This document shows, piece after piece, positions 28,148 to 36,557 of a stretch of 64,000 nucleotides of DNA. Under the pieces are notes generated by a model that ran no database searches, was not told the origin of the DNA, and worked only from the letters and a program-made list of their open reading frames with translations. Position 1 is the stretch's first letter, and each line of letters starts with the position of its first letter. The DNA is from Roseovarius aestuarii (GTDB lineage: Bacteria; Pseudomonadota; Alphaproteobacteria; Rhodobacterales; Rhodobacteraceae): contig JAPWHL010000018.1 of NCBI GenBank assembly GCA_027214255.1, positions 21,936-85,935 on the forward strand. The letters are read 5' to 3'. The position numbers and the translations under genes were made by a program.

Positions 28148-30073
28148 TCAATCCATTATTGCGCGTTGGTTGTTATTTTTCAGCTTGTGAAGGGCTGTCG
28201 CAAGCAGCAGCGCCCCACCAACGCACCCAATCGATTTGAGTGTGAAACCTGGCGTGGACAACAAAACCGCACTGACAAACATGGCAAGTCGGATTGGCGT
28301 TGATGTCCAATCATCCCATTTCGCCTCGGCCCCGAAAGCGACCAAAACACACGCCAAGGCAACCCCAGCACTGACGAGAAACGCTTCGAAGCTGGAAAAC
28401 GGCTCCAAGACCTGTGGGTTCACGACAAACATGAATGGGACAACAAATGCGACAATCGAAAACCGCATTGCCACAACCGCAATTTTCAACGGATTAGCCC
28501 CGGATATAGCCGCAGCTGCATAGGCTGCCACCGCGACAGGTGGCGTCATTGCGGACATCACCGCGAAATACAGCAAGAACAAGTGCGCGTTCAGATCCCG
28601 AAAGCCAAAGTCGTTCACCAGCGTGGGACCGACAAGAACCGCCGCAAGCACATAGGCGCTGGGAGTGGGCATACCCAATCCAAGTACGATCGTCACAATT
28701 GCACTGAGCATGAGAACAATCATCGTGCTGTCGCCAGCCATTGTGAACGCAATGTAGGAAAACTTGGACGCAAGCCCTGTCATTGTAATGCCACCAATCA
28801 CCAGACCAGCCGCGGCACAGGCCCCCGTCACGCCAATCATACGAATGGCAGTATCTGACAAGGCCTCGATCGTTGCCTTCACCCCAAGGCGCGTGTGGCC
28901 GCGAAACTGCGAGACAACCCAAACGGCGACTGCGCTAAAGACCGCAACCATCGTAGGAGAATACCCCATAGCAAGCAAAACAACCAAACCCACCAGCGGC
29001 AATACAAACTGCCACCCCTGTTTCATTGTGTAGGCAAGCGAGGGAACCTCGGTCGCATCCAGCGGCGCAAGGTTAAGCGCGACGGAGCGAAGATGAACCT
29101 GAATGGTGATGCCAACATAGTAGAGGATCGCAGGCAGAATAGCGGCCAAAACGATGTCGCCATAGCCCACGCCCGTCATTTCGGCCATGATAAAGGCTGC
29201 GGACCCCATGACAGGGGGCAAAAGGCTGCCGCCCGTCGACGAAGCAACCTCGACCCCGGCCGCCAAACTGCGATCATAGCCCAGCTTTTTCATCATCGGG
29301 ATCGTAATTGAACCGGTCGCAACAACATCTGACGTCGGACTACCGGACATGGTTCCGAACAGCGCCGAGGACACGACCGCGATTTTTGCAGGGCCACCGA
29401 CGGATCGCCCGGAAATAGTCGCCGCAAGGTTAAAGAAGAAATCTCCGCCTTTTGCTTTCTCCAGAAACGTTCCGAACATGACGAAAAGGAACGCATATGT
29501 TGCAGCAACGCGGACGGGCACTCCGAACAAACCATCCGTTGTATAGATGTTGATATCGACAAAATGCCCAAGGGAAATCTCGCCGTGCCCTAACTGACCG
29601 CTGATTTTGTGCCCGAACAGATTGTACAGAATAAACATGATCACGATGCACATCAGGAACAATCCGACCGTACGTCTGGTGATCTCCAACGTGAGCAAGA
29701 TCAAAAAGGACGCCATGATGAACTGAATCGTGCTCAGCTCGTCGAACAAACTGATCCGTGATGCCGTTTCGGGAATACTGATGATGAAGTATCCCGCGCA
29801 TAGGGCAGCTAGCGCCGAAAGTATCCAATCAATGATCGTCGCCCGAGGGCCGGAACGATCCGTGGCACCGATCAACTGGAACGCGGGGACATATATCAGG
29901 CAAAGGAAAATGACTGTCATCGACAGCGCGTCAATACGCGAGAACGTCGCCGCCCAAATGACCCAGACAGAAAAAGTGGCTGTGTACAGCCTGATCGGCC
30001 AGTACATGGCGCCCTGCAGTTCCCGGCGGCGCCCCGTAGAAAATAGTAGGCTTAAGATATTGTTTGCGGACAT
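28148..30073 (-). CDS. TRAP transporter fused permease (4TM/12TM, TAXI type)
   Basis: This 641-residue integral membrane protein combines the small (DctQ-like) and large (DctM-like) TRAP subunits, the form used with TAXI binding proteins. Features are about 16-18 hydrophobic segments, FGTMSGSPTSDVVATGSITIP near residue 239, EVASSTGGSLLPPVMGSAAFIM near 271 and GLGMPTPSAYVLAAVLVGP near 455. It lies 85 bases after the TAXI gene and 50 bases before nadC. TRAP systems import carboxylates with sodium, so a pyridine carboxylate is a reasonable but unproven substrate. Confidence 0.9.
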   Translation of the reverse strand: MSANNILSLLFSTGRRRELQGAMYWPIRLYTATFSVWVIWAATFSRIDALSMTVIFLCLIYVPAFQLIGATDRSGPRATIIDWILSALAALCAGYFIISIPETASRISLFDELSTIQFIMASFLILLTLEITRRTVGLFLMCIVIMFILYNLFGHKISGQLGHGEISLGHFVDINIYTTDGLFGVPVRVAATYAFLFVMFGTFLEKAKGGDFFFNLAATISGRSVGGPAKIAVVSSALFGTMSGSPTSDVVATGSITIPMMKKLGYDRSLAAGVEVASSTGGSLLPPVMGSAAFIMAEMTGVGYGDIVLAAILPAILYYVGITIQVHLRSVALNLAPLDATEVPSLAYTMKQGWQFVLPLVGLVVLLAMGYSPTMVAVFSAVAVWVVSQFRGHTRLGVKATIEALSDTAIRMIGVTGACAAAGLVIGGITMTGLASKFSYIAFTMAGDSTMIVLMLSAIVTIVLGLGMPTPSAYVLAAVLVGPTLVNDFGFRDLNAHLFLLYFAVMSAMTPPVAVAAYAAAAISGANPLKIAVVAMRFSIVAFVVPFMFVVNPQVLEPFSSFEAFLVSAGVALACVLVAFGAEAKWDDWTSTPIRLAMFVSAVLLSTPGFTLKSIGCVGGALLLATALHKLKNNNQRAIMD

Positions 30074-30158
30074 GTGGCGCCTCTAATCTCTACGTGCAAG
30101 CTGACTGGGGAAAGTAGAACCGGCGCGAACGCCGGCTCTCGGCCTGATCAAACTGTGA

Positions 30159-31148
30159 TTAGTTGCCAGCGGCCTCAATTGCGGCAGTCGCCGATGGGTG
30201 ATACGCAAACTGCGTAATCGACGCGCCCAATTCAGGGTTAAAGGCACCCATGGACTTGTGCACTTTTTGGACTTCGCCAGCGTGCTCATAAATTGCCTTG
30301 GCGACAAGACCGACCAACTCGGGATCGGCATCATCCGCTGCGATCAACGCAGCCTGAGCGCCAAAGGTTACGACGTCATGATCCAGCCATTCATAAGCAC
30401 CAGCCGGAATTGTAACCGCTGTGGAACCATACTCGTGCTGCATCTGCGAAACCACTTCATCCGACACGGACAGCAGGGTCAGATCGCGGTGGCTTGCGAT
30501 TGACTTGATGCTACCACTGCCCACAAACGTCGCGTTGACCCATGTGTCGGCCTTGCCGTCCTGCATAATCTCGGACGCAGTTTTAGATCCTTGGAACTGA
30601 ACGCTTCCGCCGTTTTCCTCGATGCTTTCAAAGCTCAGCCCTGATGCAATCAAAGACTTCTCGGCAAGGATAGAGGGCAGAATTCCGCGACGGTTCACGA
30701 CCAGATTATAAGCGCCGTCAAAATTGGCCAGATCGCTGATGGACTTAATTCCATTTGCTTCCGCAAACTTTTTATCCGTCACCCACTGCATCGGCGCCCA
30801 ATTATACAGCAATGCAATTGCCGAAACGCCGCCTGTTTCCTTTTTAAAGGGCTCTTCTCCGCGTGCGGCGATGACCACTTCGCCAACATGCACAATCGCA
30901 ATGTCGCATTTGCCCTGGCCCAGCTGAACAATGTTCGCGAAACCACCGCTAGAAGTCTGGTATGTGACGTTAGAGTCCGGGTCCACTTCGCGGACAGCGG
31001 CGTCAATGCCGGCCCCCAGCAAAGACCACAGCCCACCTGGGCTTCCTCCGCAAAGGGTAATGTTGCTACCTGCATGGGCTGGCGTGAATCCTGCCGAAAC
31101 AGCACCCGCGATGACCGCAGCCATGACAAACCGAGATGATTTAAACAT
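30159..31148 (-). CDS. TAXI-family TRAP substrate-binding protein
   Basis: This 329-residue protein has a Sec signal (MFKSSRFVMAAVIAGAVSAG, cleavage near PAHAGS). The TAXI family pattern ITLCGGSPGGLWSLLGAGI opens the mature part, with QTSSGGFANIVQLGQGKCDIAIVH near residue 64. It delivers a ligand to the fused permease encoded next. The start at 31148 is 31 bases from an operator-like motif (31179-31192). The ligand is unknown; the co-regulated nicotinate and NadC genes point to a pyridine carboxylate. Confidence 0.9.
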   Translation of the reverse strand: MFKSSRFVMAAVIAGAVSAGFTPAHAGSNITLCGGSPGGLWSLLGAGIDAAVREVDPDSNVTYQTSSGGFANIVQLGQGKCDIAIVHVGEVVIAARGEEPFKKETGGVSAIALLYNWAPMQWVTDKKFAEANGIKSISDLANFDGAYNLVVNRRGILPSILAEKSLIASGLSFESIEENGGSVQFQGSKTASEIMQDGKADTWVNATFVGSGSIKSIASHRDLTLLSVSDEVVSQMQHEYGSTAVTIPAGAYEWLDHDVVTFGAQAALIAADDADPELVGLVAKAIYEHAGEVQKVHKSMGAFNPELGASITQFAYHPSATAAIEAAGN

Positions 31149-31508
31149 AGTTAGTTTCCCTGTGATTATTTTTTTTCATTTGTATACTAATGGAAACAAT
31201 ATGAAACGAACTGAGTCAAGATAATTCTTAGGCCAATCTTTTGGGCTAAGAGCGCCGCCAAGTAGAACGGCAAGTTAACTCTTCACCAAAGCCTCGGGAA
31301 ACTCAGCAAGCTGAAGGCCTTTTGGATCGTCGCCCCTAAACACCCGAATTCATGGCCATTTTTCTTGCCCGTCTGATCAGGTCAACCGATGCAGCGTATT
31401 CAAACGCGCTTCAACCCGCGGCTTATAGGATTTTGTCGTTGGCTTGCAAAACCACTCATACCCGCGTGATACATGCACCCCCTCATGGAATGTGCCTCGT
31501 GTCGGAAC
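31149..31508. other. Intergenic region with operator and a possible gene remnant
   Basis: This contains the operator-like motif near the TAXI gene. On the minus strand at 31275-31349 there is a 24-codon frame bounded by stops (IRVFRGDDPKGLQLAEFPEA and four more residues) that looks like a decayed C-terminus rather than random sequence. No intact gene is seen; plus-strand frames here do not resemble proteins. Confidence 0.4.
31179..31192 (-). promoter_or_regulatory. Operator-like motif upstream of the TAXI gene (copy 2)
   Basis: TTTGTATACTAATG on the plus strand, preceded by CA as in copy 1, so CATTTGTATACTAA is shared exactly between the two. It lies 31 bases upstream of the TAXI start codon, where a repressor would block transcription of the importer. 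Confidence 0.68.
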
Positions 31509-32330
31509 TTAATCTACGAATGCGCGCTCCACGACGAATGTGGCCGGTTTATTGTTGGCCCCTTCAACCAAGCCGAACCCCTCCAAAGCAGCCTTGGTGT
31601 CGTTCAGCATCGCCATTGACCCGCAGATCATTCCACGGTCTTCATCTGGATTGATCGGGGGGACGTCGAGGTCACTGAACAACTTGCCCGAGCGCATCAG
31701 ATCGGTGATCCGCCCCTTGAACTCATAATCGCCCCGTGTGATCGAACAATAGTGACGCAACCGGCCACGGGCCAGCTCTCCAACCAGCGGATCATCCATG
31801 ATCTGCGCAACCAATTCCTTGCCATAGGTCAGTTCGGATACTTCGCGACAAGTATGGGTCAAAATGACTTCGTCAAATTTCTCATACGTGTCAGGATCAC
31901 GTATCAATGACGCAAATGGCGCGATCCCGGTGCCCGTCGAAAACATGTAGACACGTTTTCCGGGCAGCAAGGCGTCGTTGACCAACGTACCAGTTGACTT
32001 TTTACGCATCAAAACTGTGTCGCCAACCTGAATTTTCTGCAAGTGCTCGGTCAGTGGGCCGTCATCCACTTTAATCGAGAAGAATTCGATCTCTTCGTCC
32101 CACGAAGGGCTGGCAATCGAATATGCGCGATACACCGGCTTGTCGGCATTGGGCAAACCGATCATCACGAATTCACCGGACCGGAAACGAAAACTGGCTG
32201 GGCGGGAAATGCGGAATTTGAACAACCGGTCGGTGTAATGCTCGACGGATGTTACGGTTTCGGCAAAAACTCCGGTCGGGACGGCAAACTCGGTCTGCTC
32301 ACCTTGAATGATCACGACGTCATCAGTCAT
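31509..32330 (-). CDS. fpr: Ferredoxin-NADP+ reductase
   Basis: This 273-residue flavoenzyme of the bacterial Fpr type has the FAD motif RAYSIASPSW near residue 67, FMN/FAD-phosphate-side VLMRKKSTGTL near 104, NADP-binding MFSTGTGIAPFASLI near 127 and MICGSMAMLNDTK near 233. The start at 32330 (MTDDVVIIQ) begins shortly before the family domain; the longer frame to 32450 enters the ferredoxin gene. It follows the ferredoxin by 28 bases. Together they should carry electrons from NADPH to 6-hydroxynicotinate reductase. Confidence 0.9.
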   Translation of the reverse strand: MTDDVVIIQGEQTEFAVPTGVFAETVTSVEHYTDRLFKFRISRPASFRFRSGEFVMIGLPNADKPVYRAYSIASPSWDEEIEFFSIKVDDGPLTEHLQKIQVGDTVLMRKKSTGTLVNDALLPGKRVYMFSTGTGIAPFASLIRDPDTYEKFDEVILTHTCREVSELTYGKELVAQIMDDPLVGELARGRLRHYCSITRGDYEFKGRITDLMRSGKLFSDLDVPPINPDEDRGMICGSMAMLNDTKAALEGFGLVEGANNKPATFVVERAFVD

Positions 32331-32358
32331 TGTTGTATATCCTATTACCTTTGGTTCG

Positions 32359-32688
32359 TTAGTCGGCTGGTGCGCTCGAAAGAAGCTTAATTTTGTCGGA
32401 TTTTTCCGCCCACGCGTCACTGTCGGGCATCGGGTCTTTTCTCTCGGCAATGTTGGGCCAGATGTCGGCGTATTTCCCGTTCAGCGTGACCCACTCGTCC
32501 ATGCCCGGATCTGTATCCGGCTTGATTGCATCCACCGGGCATTCAGGCTCACAAACACCACAGTCGATACATTCATCCGGATGAATGACGAGAAAGTTCT
32601 CACCCTCGTAAAAGCAATCCACTGGGCACACCTCTACACAGTCCGTGAACTTGCAGTTGATGCAGCTGTCTGTGACGATATAGGTCAT
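32359..32688 (-). CDS. fdxA: 7Fe ferredoxin (FdxA type, [3Fe-4S][4Fe-4S])
   Basis: This 109-residue protein begins [20 protein letters not shown]. Cysteines at 9, 12, 17, 21, 25, 40, 43, 46 and 50 follow the Azotobacter FdI pattern: 9, 17, 21 and 50 for the 3Fe cluster and 25, 40, 43 and 46 for the 4Fe cluster. The acidic C-terminal extension is typical of the type. ATG 32688 has AGGG upstream. An operator-like motif lies about 20 bases before it, so it is co-regulated with nicotinate genes and is probably the electron donor of Hnr. Confidence 0.9.
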   Translation of the reverse strand: MTYIVTDSCINCKFTDCVEVCPVDCFYEGENFLVIHPDECIDCGVCEPECPVDAIKPDTDPGMDEWVTLNGKYADIWPNIAERKDPMPDSDAWAEKSDKIKLLSSAPAD

Positions 32689-32706
32689 TTCGGCACCCTG
32701 ATTTCG

Positions 32707-32718
32707 TTTGTATGCAAA
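32707..32718 (-). promoter_or_regulatory. Operator-like motif upstream of fdxA (copy 3)
   Basis: TTTGTATGCAAA, flanked as CGTTTGTATGCAAACAAT, is a more symmetrical variant of the TTTGTATACTAA motif, 19 bases upstream of the ferredoxin start. It agrees with the other copies in TTTGTAT-C-AA. Confidence 0.55.
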
Positions 32719-32967
32719 CAATAAATCAAAATGCTACTCTGTCAACTCTGAACTCGGTCCGACAACAATTAGATGGCCGTAGTCACAGCACCCACGCGAA
32801 CGGGCCGGGTTCGACGCCACCAACATTGCGCACATCGCAATGGGCAAGCTTACGATTGGCGGATCTCATGTGGCCCAAACGCAAAAAAAACGGCCAGAAT
32901 TTCATCATGAGTTGCCCCCTGAGAAAACCTGGCCAAACGCGTTCTTACCTGTATGGATTGGATCGTA

Positions 32968-32998
32968 GCACCCACAAAGCCGCGTTGCCTGTGGGTGC
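32968..32998. terminator. Hairpin after the PF06684 gene
   Basis: GCACCCACA and TGTGGGTGC form a perfect nine-base stem around a 13-base loop, 29 bases past the stop of the last gene of the nicotinate operon. No U-run follows on the minus strand, so termination is only possible, not shown; an mRNA 3'-end stabilising role also fits. Confidence 0.45.
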
Positions 32999-33026
32999 CA
33001 TGTTCCGGCGGTGTCACTTGCGCGTC

Positions 33027-33611
33027 TTAGCGCAATCCATCTTCGCCTTTGGCGTCTTCGTGTTTCAAACCACCAACACGGGGCAGCGGCCGACCACTGT
33101 CTGTCACGGCTATCGCGACCAATATCTCGTTTGCGCGGGGCGCATCGTTGATGCGGATTTCCACGCCATCAAAATGAGACCGCACATAGGCCGCATCCTT
33201 GTGACCAAGAGGGACGTCCAGATCTTGCCCCATCCCGCCCCGTTTTTTTGACGAAGGGACCAAAGCGGCGCCCTTTTCAACGGCTGCGCGCAAAGGTGCG
33301 CCCATCTGCGGGTGCAGCAATGCAGCCGCATGTTCCAGTTCGCCGTTTTCGCCAACCATTGCAGCTTTGCCATAGCTTTCGGCCTCTTGGGGCTTGATCC
33401 CAAGCGCGGCCACAGCCTTGCCACCCAACAAGCCGCCCAACTCTGCGCCGATATCCATAAGCGGCTGTAAATCTTCGACATACTGGCCAGCAAAGGGGTT
33501 ATCGATCACCGCACAAGCAACGGCCTTGCGGGTTGGCGGGGCAATGGCTTTGCCGCCTTCGATATGCGTTTCTTCAACCCAAACGCAGATTTTCCTGATA
33601 CGCGCCGTCAT
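33027..33611 (-). CDS. PF06684 'amino acid synthesis' family protein, copy 1
   Basis: This 194-residue protein begins MTARIRKICVWVEETHIEGG and shares a clear pattern with its upstream neighbour: NPFAGQYVEDLQPLMDIGAELG, SYGKAAMVGENGELEHAAALLHP, KAAYVRSHFDGVEIRINDAPRANE-like C-terminus and a closing GEDGLR. It belongs to the PF06684 family, whose biochemical role is not settled. It overlaps copy 2 by four bases. Its place beside Hnr and UPF0280 suggests a role in maturation or an extra step of N-heterocycle catabolism. Confidence 0.78.
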   Translation of the reverse strand: MTARIRKICVWVEETHIEGGKAIAPPTRKAVACAVIDNPFAGQYVEDLQPLMDIGAELGGLLGGKAVAALGIKPQEAESYGKAAMVGENGELEHAAALLHPQMGAPLRAAVEKGAALVPSSKKRGGMGQDLDVPLGHKDAAYVRSHFDGVEIRINDAPRANEILVAIAVTDSGRPLPRVGGLKHEDAKGEDGLR

Positions 33612-34189
33612 CTCAAACCATCCTCTCCGACGATGTCGGATACATCCAATCCGCCCGAGCGCGCATGGATGCGTGGCCCGGTTGTCATAACCAACGCAAA
33701 CATCAGCTCATTGGCACGCGGCGCGTCATTCAATCCAATTTCCATACTGTCAAAGTGGCTGCGCACATAAGACGCGTTGATATGCGTGATCGGTACGTCC
33801 AGACGGCTGCCTGTGCCGCCAACCTTTTTGGCAGAGGGAACGATCGCCTTGGTCCCGCCGATCACTTCGCGCATGGCATACCCGCCGGGCGCATGCCAAA
33901 GCGCACCATGCTCCAGCTCACCAGCGGACCCGACCAACGACCCCTTACCGTATCCTTCGATCTTGTCCGCACCACCAAGCGCCGTCGCCAGACGTTTGGC
34001 AAGATCCAGACCAAGAGGGCGAAGATCATCCATGAACCCCTGAATGTTGGCTTCATACCGGCCAGCAAACGGATTGGTGATAACCGCAAAGCAGGCCCCG
34101 CGCAGCAAAGGCGTGTCGACGACAGGCCCCCCTTCGTGAAAAACCTCTTCCACAGAAAGGACGATCTTTCTGATTTCTATTTTAGACAT
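33608..34189 (-). CDS. PF06684 'amino acid synthesis' family protein, copy 2
   Basis: This 193-residue paralogue of the next gene begins MSKIEIRKIVLSVEEVFHEG and carries the same blocks: NPFAGRYEANIQGFMDDLRP, GYGKGSLVGSAGELEHGALWH, SYVRSHFDSMEIGLNDAPRA and final GEDGLR. Conserved acidic and His residues (SAGELEHG) could be a metal or catalytic site, but this is only a pattern. It overlaps UPF0280 upstream by eight bases. Two diverged tandem copies suggest a heteromeric complex. Confidence 0.78.
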   Translation of the reverse strand: MSKIEIRKIVLSVEEVFHEGGPVVDTPLLRGACFAVITNPFAGRYEANIQGFMDDLRPLGLDLAKRLATALGGADKIEGYGKGSLVGSAGELEHGALWHAPGGYAMREVIGGTKAIVPSAKKVGGTGSRLDVPITHINASYVRSHFDSMEIGLNDAPRANELMFALVMTTGPRIHARSGGLDVSDIVGEDGLR

Positions 34190-35060
34190 TTTCTAACTCC
34201 GGTGTCTGGTGTTGTTGGCCACAGCCTTGGCCAATTGTGACAGTCTGACCCTGCAAGAACAATGCAGCGCCTTTGATATGATGAGCGTTAAGGAATGACT
34301 GGGCCAATCCAAGCCCCGCCGCAAGCGCCGCGTCTCGGTCCGCTTTTATTAGGACAGGAACGCGCGTAACCACCATACGGTCCCCAAGATCACTATCCGG
34401 TTGCAAGTGACTTGCTGGCTCGCGCCGGATTTCAGGATTGTCAGGCAGATCGACGGCATTGGCAATCAACGTTGCAGCGGCGTCGGCCGTCGCTGCGGTT
34501 CTCGCCAAAACCGTGACACTGTCCGCAATGCCCATCGAATGGCTACGGCCATGCGTGCCGCTGGTTGCTATACCACGGATCCCGTCATCCGCCGAAAACC
34601 GAATACGCCCCAGATCTTGACCATCCGCCTGCGCCACGGCAATCGAATACTCGGCGTCGCCTGCCAGATGCACCGCAATGTCGCCGCCGTTGTTCACATA
34701 CGCCCGCCGCAAAGGAAGCGCATCACATATTGCGCCCAGAACTTCGTCCGCAACAGACCCCGCCACCGCGATCATCGGGGTGACAAACGTCTGAGTGCAG
34801 AACGGTTGGGCCGCGCAATACATCCGTTGCGCAACCGGATCACTCGGGAGAGGCGTGTGCGGCATCAACTGGCTGCGGTGTTGATCCAAGCCCACAACCA
34901 GCCCTTCCAGGATTGTCTGAAACCGCGCATGTGCCGCCTCAAACGCCTGTTGGCGCTCACGTGGCGTATGTGCGTCCACGCCGATGATCAAATCAATCGG
35001 CCCGTGATGCAAATGCAGGCGATCACCTGCACCCAGAATGGCGGCTTGTGGCCCCTGCAT
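34182..35060 (-). CDS. UPF0280-family ApbE-like protein
   Basis: This 292-residue protein has the UPF0280 features GPIDLIIGVDAHTPRERQQAFEAA-type N-terminus, FVTPMIAVAGSVADEVL near residue 92, YVNNGGDIAVHL near 120 and IATSGTHGRSHSMGIADSVTVLA near 163. The NNGGDIAV and SGTHGRSHSxGxADSVTV blocks parallel the flavin-transferase ApbE (GGDI, SG, H, DAxTV), and the fold has been placed in the ApbE-like superfamily. Six bases separate it from Hnr, an enzyme whose Eubacterium relative carries covalent flavin. A flavin-attachment role is inference. Confidence 0.8.
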   Translation of the reverse strand: MQGPQAAILGAGDRLHLHHGPIDLIIGVDAHTPRERQQAFEAAHARFQTILEGLVVGLDQHRSQLMPHTPLPSDPVAQRMYCAAQPFCTQTFVTPMIAVAGSVADEVLGAICDALPLRRAYVNNGGDIAVHLAGDAEYSIAVAQADGQDLGRIRFSADDGIRGIATSGTHGRSHSMGIADSVTVLARTAATADAAATLIANAVDLPDNPEIRREPASHLQPDSDLGDRMVVTRVPVLIKADRDAALAAGLGLAQSFLNAHHIKGAALFLQGQTVTIGQGCGQQHQTPELENV

Positions 35061-35066
35061 GTTAAA

Positions 35067-36557
35067 TCAGTTGTCCTTCTTCCAACGATAGTTGTGCTTG
35101 GCCGTTGGATCCGCCTCGGGGTCGATCTGCCCAACCCGACGCACCGAGTCTGAAATCACATCCTCGATCGGCCGGATCTGGTCTGCATGCCCGCCCAGCG
35201 CCACATAATCCGACAGCCGCATGGTGAATTCGATCGGCGCCACCAAAGCTGGCGTTGGAACGTACCCAAAGGAATTGGATGGCATGTCCAAGACGTCCGC
35301 CATCACTGTAATTCCGCCACCCGGCCAGACATAGGTATTCGCACCGCCGCATGACACATGCGTCAACGAATCCTTCACCGAGTTGGTTAATTTTACCGGG
35401 TTTTCCGTAACCCCGGCCCGCAAGGATCCACCTGCCCCGCCCATGAACAACACCGAGCACACCGACGGCTCACAGTTTTCCGCGATCCGTTCGACAGACA
35501 GTTTGATCGCTTCGGTCAATGGCGCAGGCTGTGGCTCTAGATTTTCGTCCAGTTCGTAGTAGGCGTATTGTTCGCCCGTGGTCGACACCATCAAAAGACG
35601 CAGACCTTGCCATGCAACTTTGGGGTCCGCTGGTTTCAGAATGGTCAAAGGATCTTCGACATCCGTGCCGCCCCAACCGGTTCCCGGCTCCGCCACTTGA
35701 AAGTAACGCCCCGGAGTTGAACGCCGACCGTTAACCTTTATTCCTGTTGGCGGAACATTCAGCATCTTGCCCGCCTGATGCTCGGACAGGACGCCGGTGA
35801 TGTGGTCATCAACAACGATCACCTCATCCACGTGTTGCGCCCATTGCGAAGCGAACATCCCAATAGTGGCCGACCCACAGCCGACACGCATCAGGTTTTC
35901 AACCTGCCCATTCACGATAGGTGCCTTGCCCGCTTGCACAACCACTGTCGCGCCATCGTCCACGGTCAGTTCGACCGCCTCAGCGTTGCACAGCTTAAGA
36001 AGCGTGTCGCATGTCACGCGACCCTCCTTCTTGGTGCCACCTGTCAGGTGCTCGACACCGCCAAGCGACAGCATTTTTGAGCCATACTCGCTAGTCATAA
36101 CATGGCCCACAGGCTCGCCCTGACACCGCACAATATTACGTTCGTGCCCGATAAATCGATCCGTATCGATTTTGATTTTCACACCACAATAGCTGAAAAT
36201 TCCCTCGGTCACGACGGTGACCATGTCGGCACCATCTACGTTCTGGCTGACAATAAACGGTGCAGGCTTGTAATCAGGATATGTCGTGCCCGCCCCGACC
36301 GCCGTGACGAATGGCCGATTGCTTTGGACCAGATCACCGTCCCAGTCGCTGCCGTCTGTCCCCTTCATAAAGGGAACAGCCTGTGTTCCGCTTTCAATGG
36401 AATTTTCAATAATGGTCAGGGGATCAAGGCGCACCAGCTCACCCGCGTGATTGGCATACCGATCACAAGCACCAGATCTCCCTTCTGCTATAAAACACAG
36501 AACGGGGCATGCATCGCAGCGGATTTTTTCGGGCTTCTTGAGTGCTGCATCAGTCAT
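35067..36557 (-). CDS. hnr: 6-Hydroxynicotinate reductase
   Basis: This 496-residue protein resembles the Hnr of Eubacterium barkeri, which reduces 6-hydroxynicotinate to 1,4,5,6-tetrahydro-6-oxonicotinate. An N-terminal cluster motif (Cys14-x2-Cys17-x3-Cys21-x9-Cys31) suggests a bound iron-sulfur centre. Other blocks are EGIFSYCGVKIKIDTDRFIG near residue 118, VGCGSATIGMFASQW near 225 and GGAGGSLRAGVTENPVKL in the C-terminal third. The assignment leans on context (nicotinate dehydrogenase, enamidase, ferredoxin). It overlaps the dehydrogenase gene by eight bases. GCGSAT is a conceivable flavinylation site, but this is weak. Confidence 0.85.
   Translation of the reverse strand: MTDAALKKPEKIRCDACPVLCFIAEGRSGACDRYANHAGELVRLDPLTIIENSIESGTQAVPFMKGTDGSDWDGDLVQSNRPFVTAVGAGTTYPDYKPAPFIVSQNVDGADMVTVVTEGIFSYCGVKIKIDTDRFIGHERNIVRCQGEPVGHVMTSEYGSKMLSLGGVEHLTGGTKKEGRVTCDTLLKLCNAEAVELTVDDGATVVVQAGKAPIVNGQVENLMRVGCGSATIGMFASQWAQHVDEVIVVDDHITGVLSEHQAGKMLNVPPTGIKVNGRRSTPGRYFQVAEPGTGWGGTDVEDPLTILKPADPKVAWQGLRLLMVSTTGEQYAYYELDENLEPQPAPLTEAIKLSVERIAENCEPSVCSVLFMGGAGGSLRAGVTENPVKLTNSVKDSLTHVSCGGANTYVWPGGGITVMADVLDMPSNSFGYVPTPALVAPIEFTMRLSDYVALGGHADQIRPIEDVISDSVRRVGQIDPEADPTAKHNYRWKKDN

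Larger units (their letters stand above)
32689..33026. other. Intergenic region upstream of the ferredoxin gene
   Basis: This holds operator copy 3 at its left end and a strong hairpin at 32968-32998. Between them no gene-like frame was recognised. The ferredoxin-reductase pair therefore seems to have its own promoter here rather than relying on read-through. Confidence 0.55.

Noticed and set aside
31352..31654. 100-codon plus-strand frame upstream of and overlapping fpr
   Set aside because: Its second half is antisense to fpr and the first half lacks protein-like composition.
34401..35153. 250-codon plus-strand frame opposite UPF0280
   Set aside because: Shadow of the UPF0280 and Hnr genes; Arg/Cys/His-rich with no family pattern.
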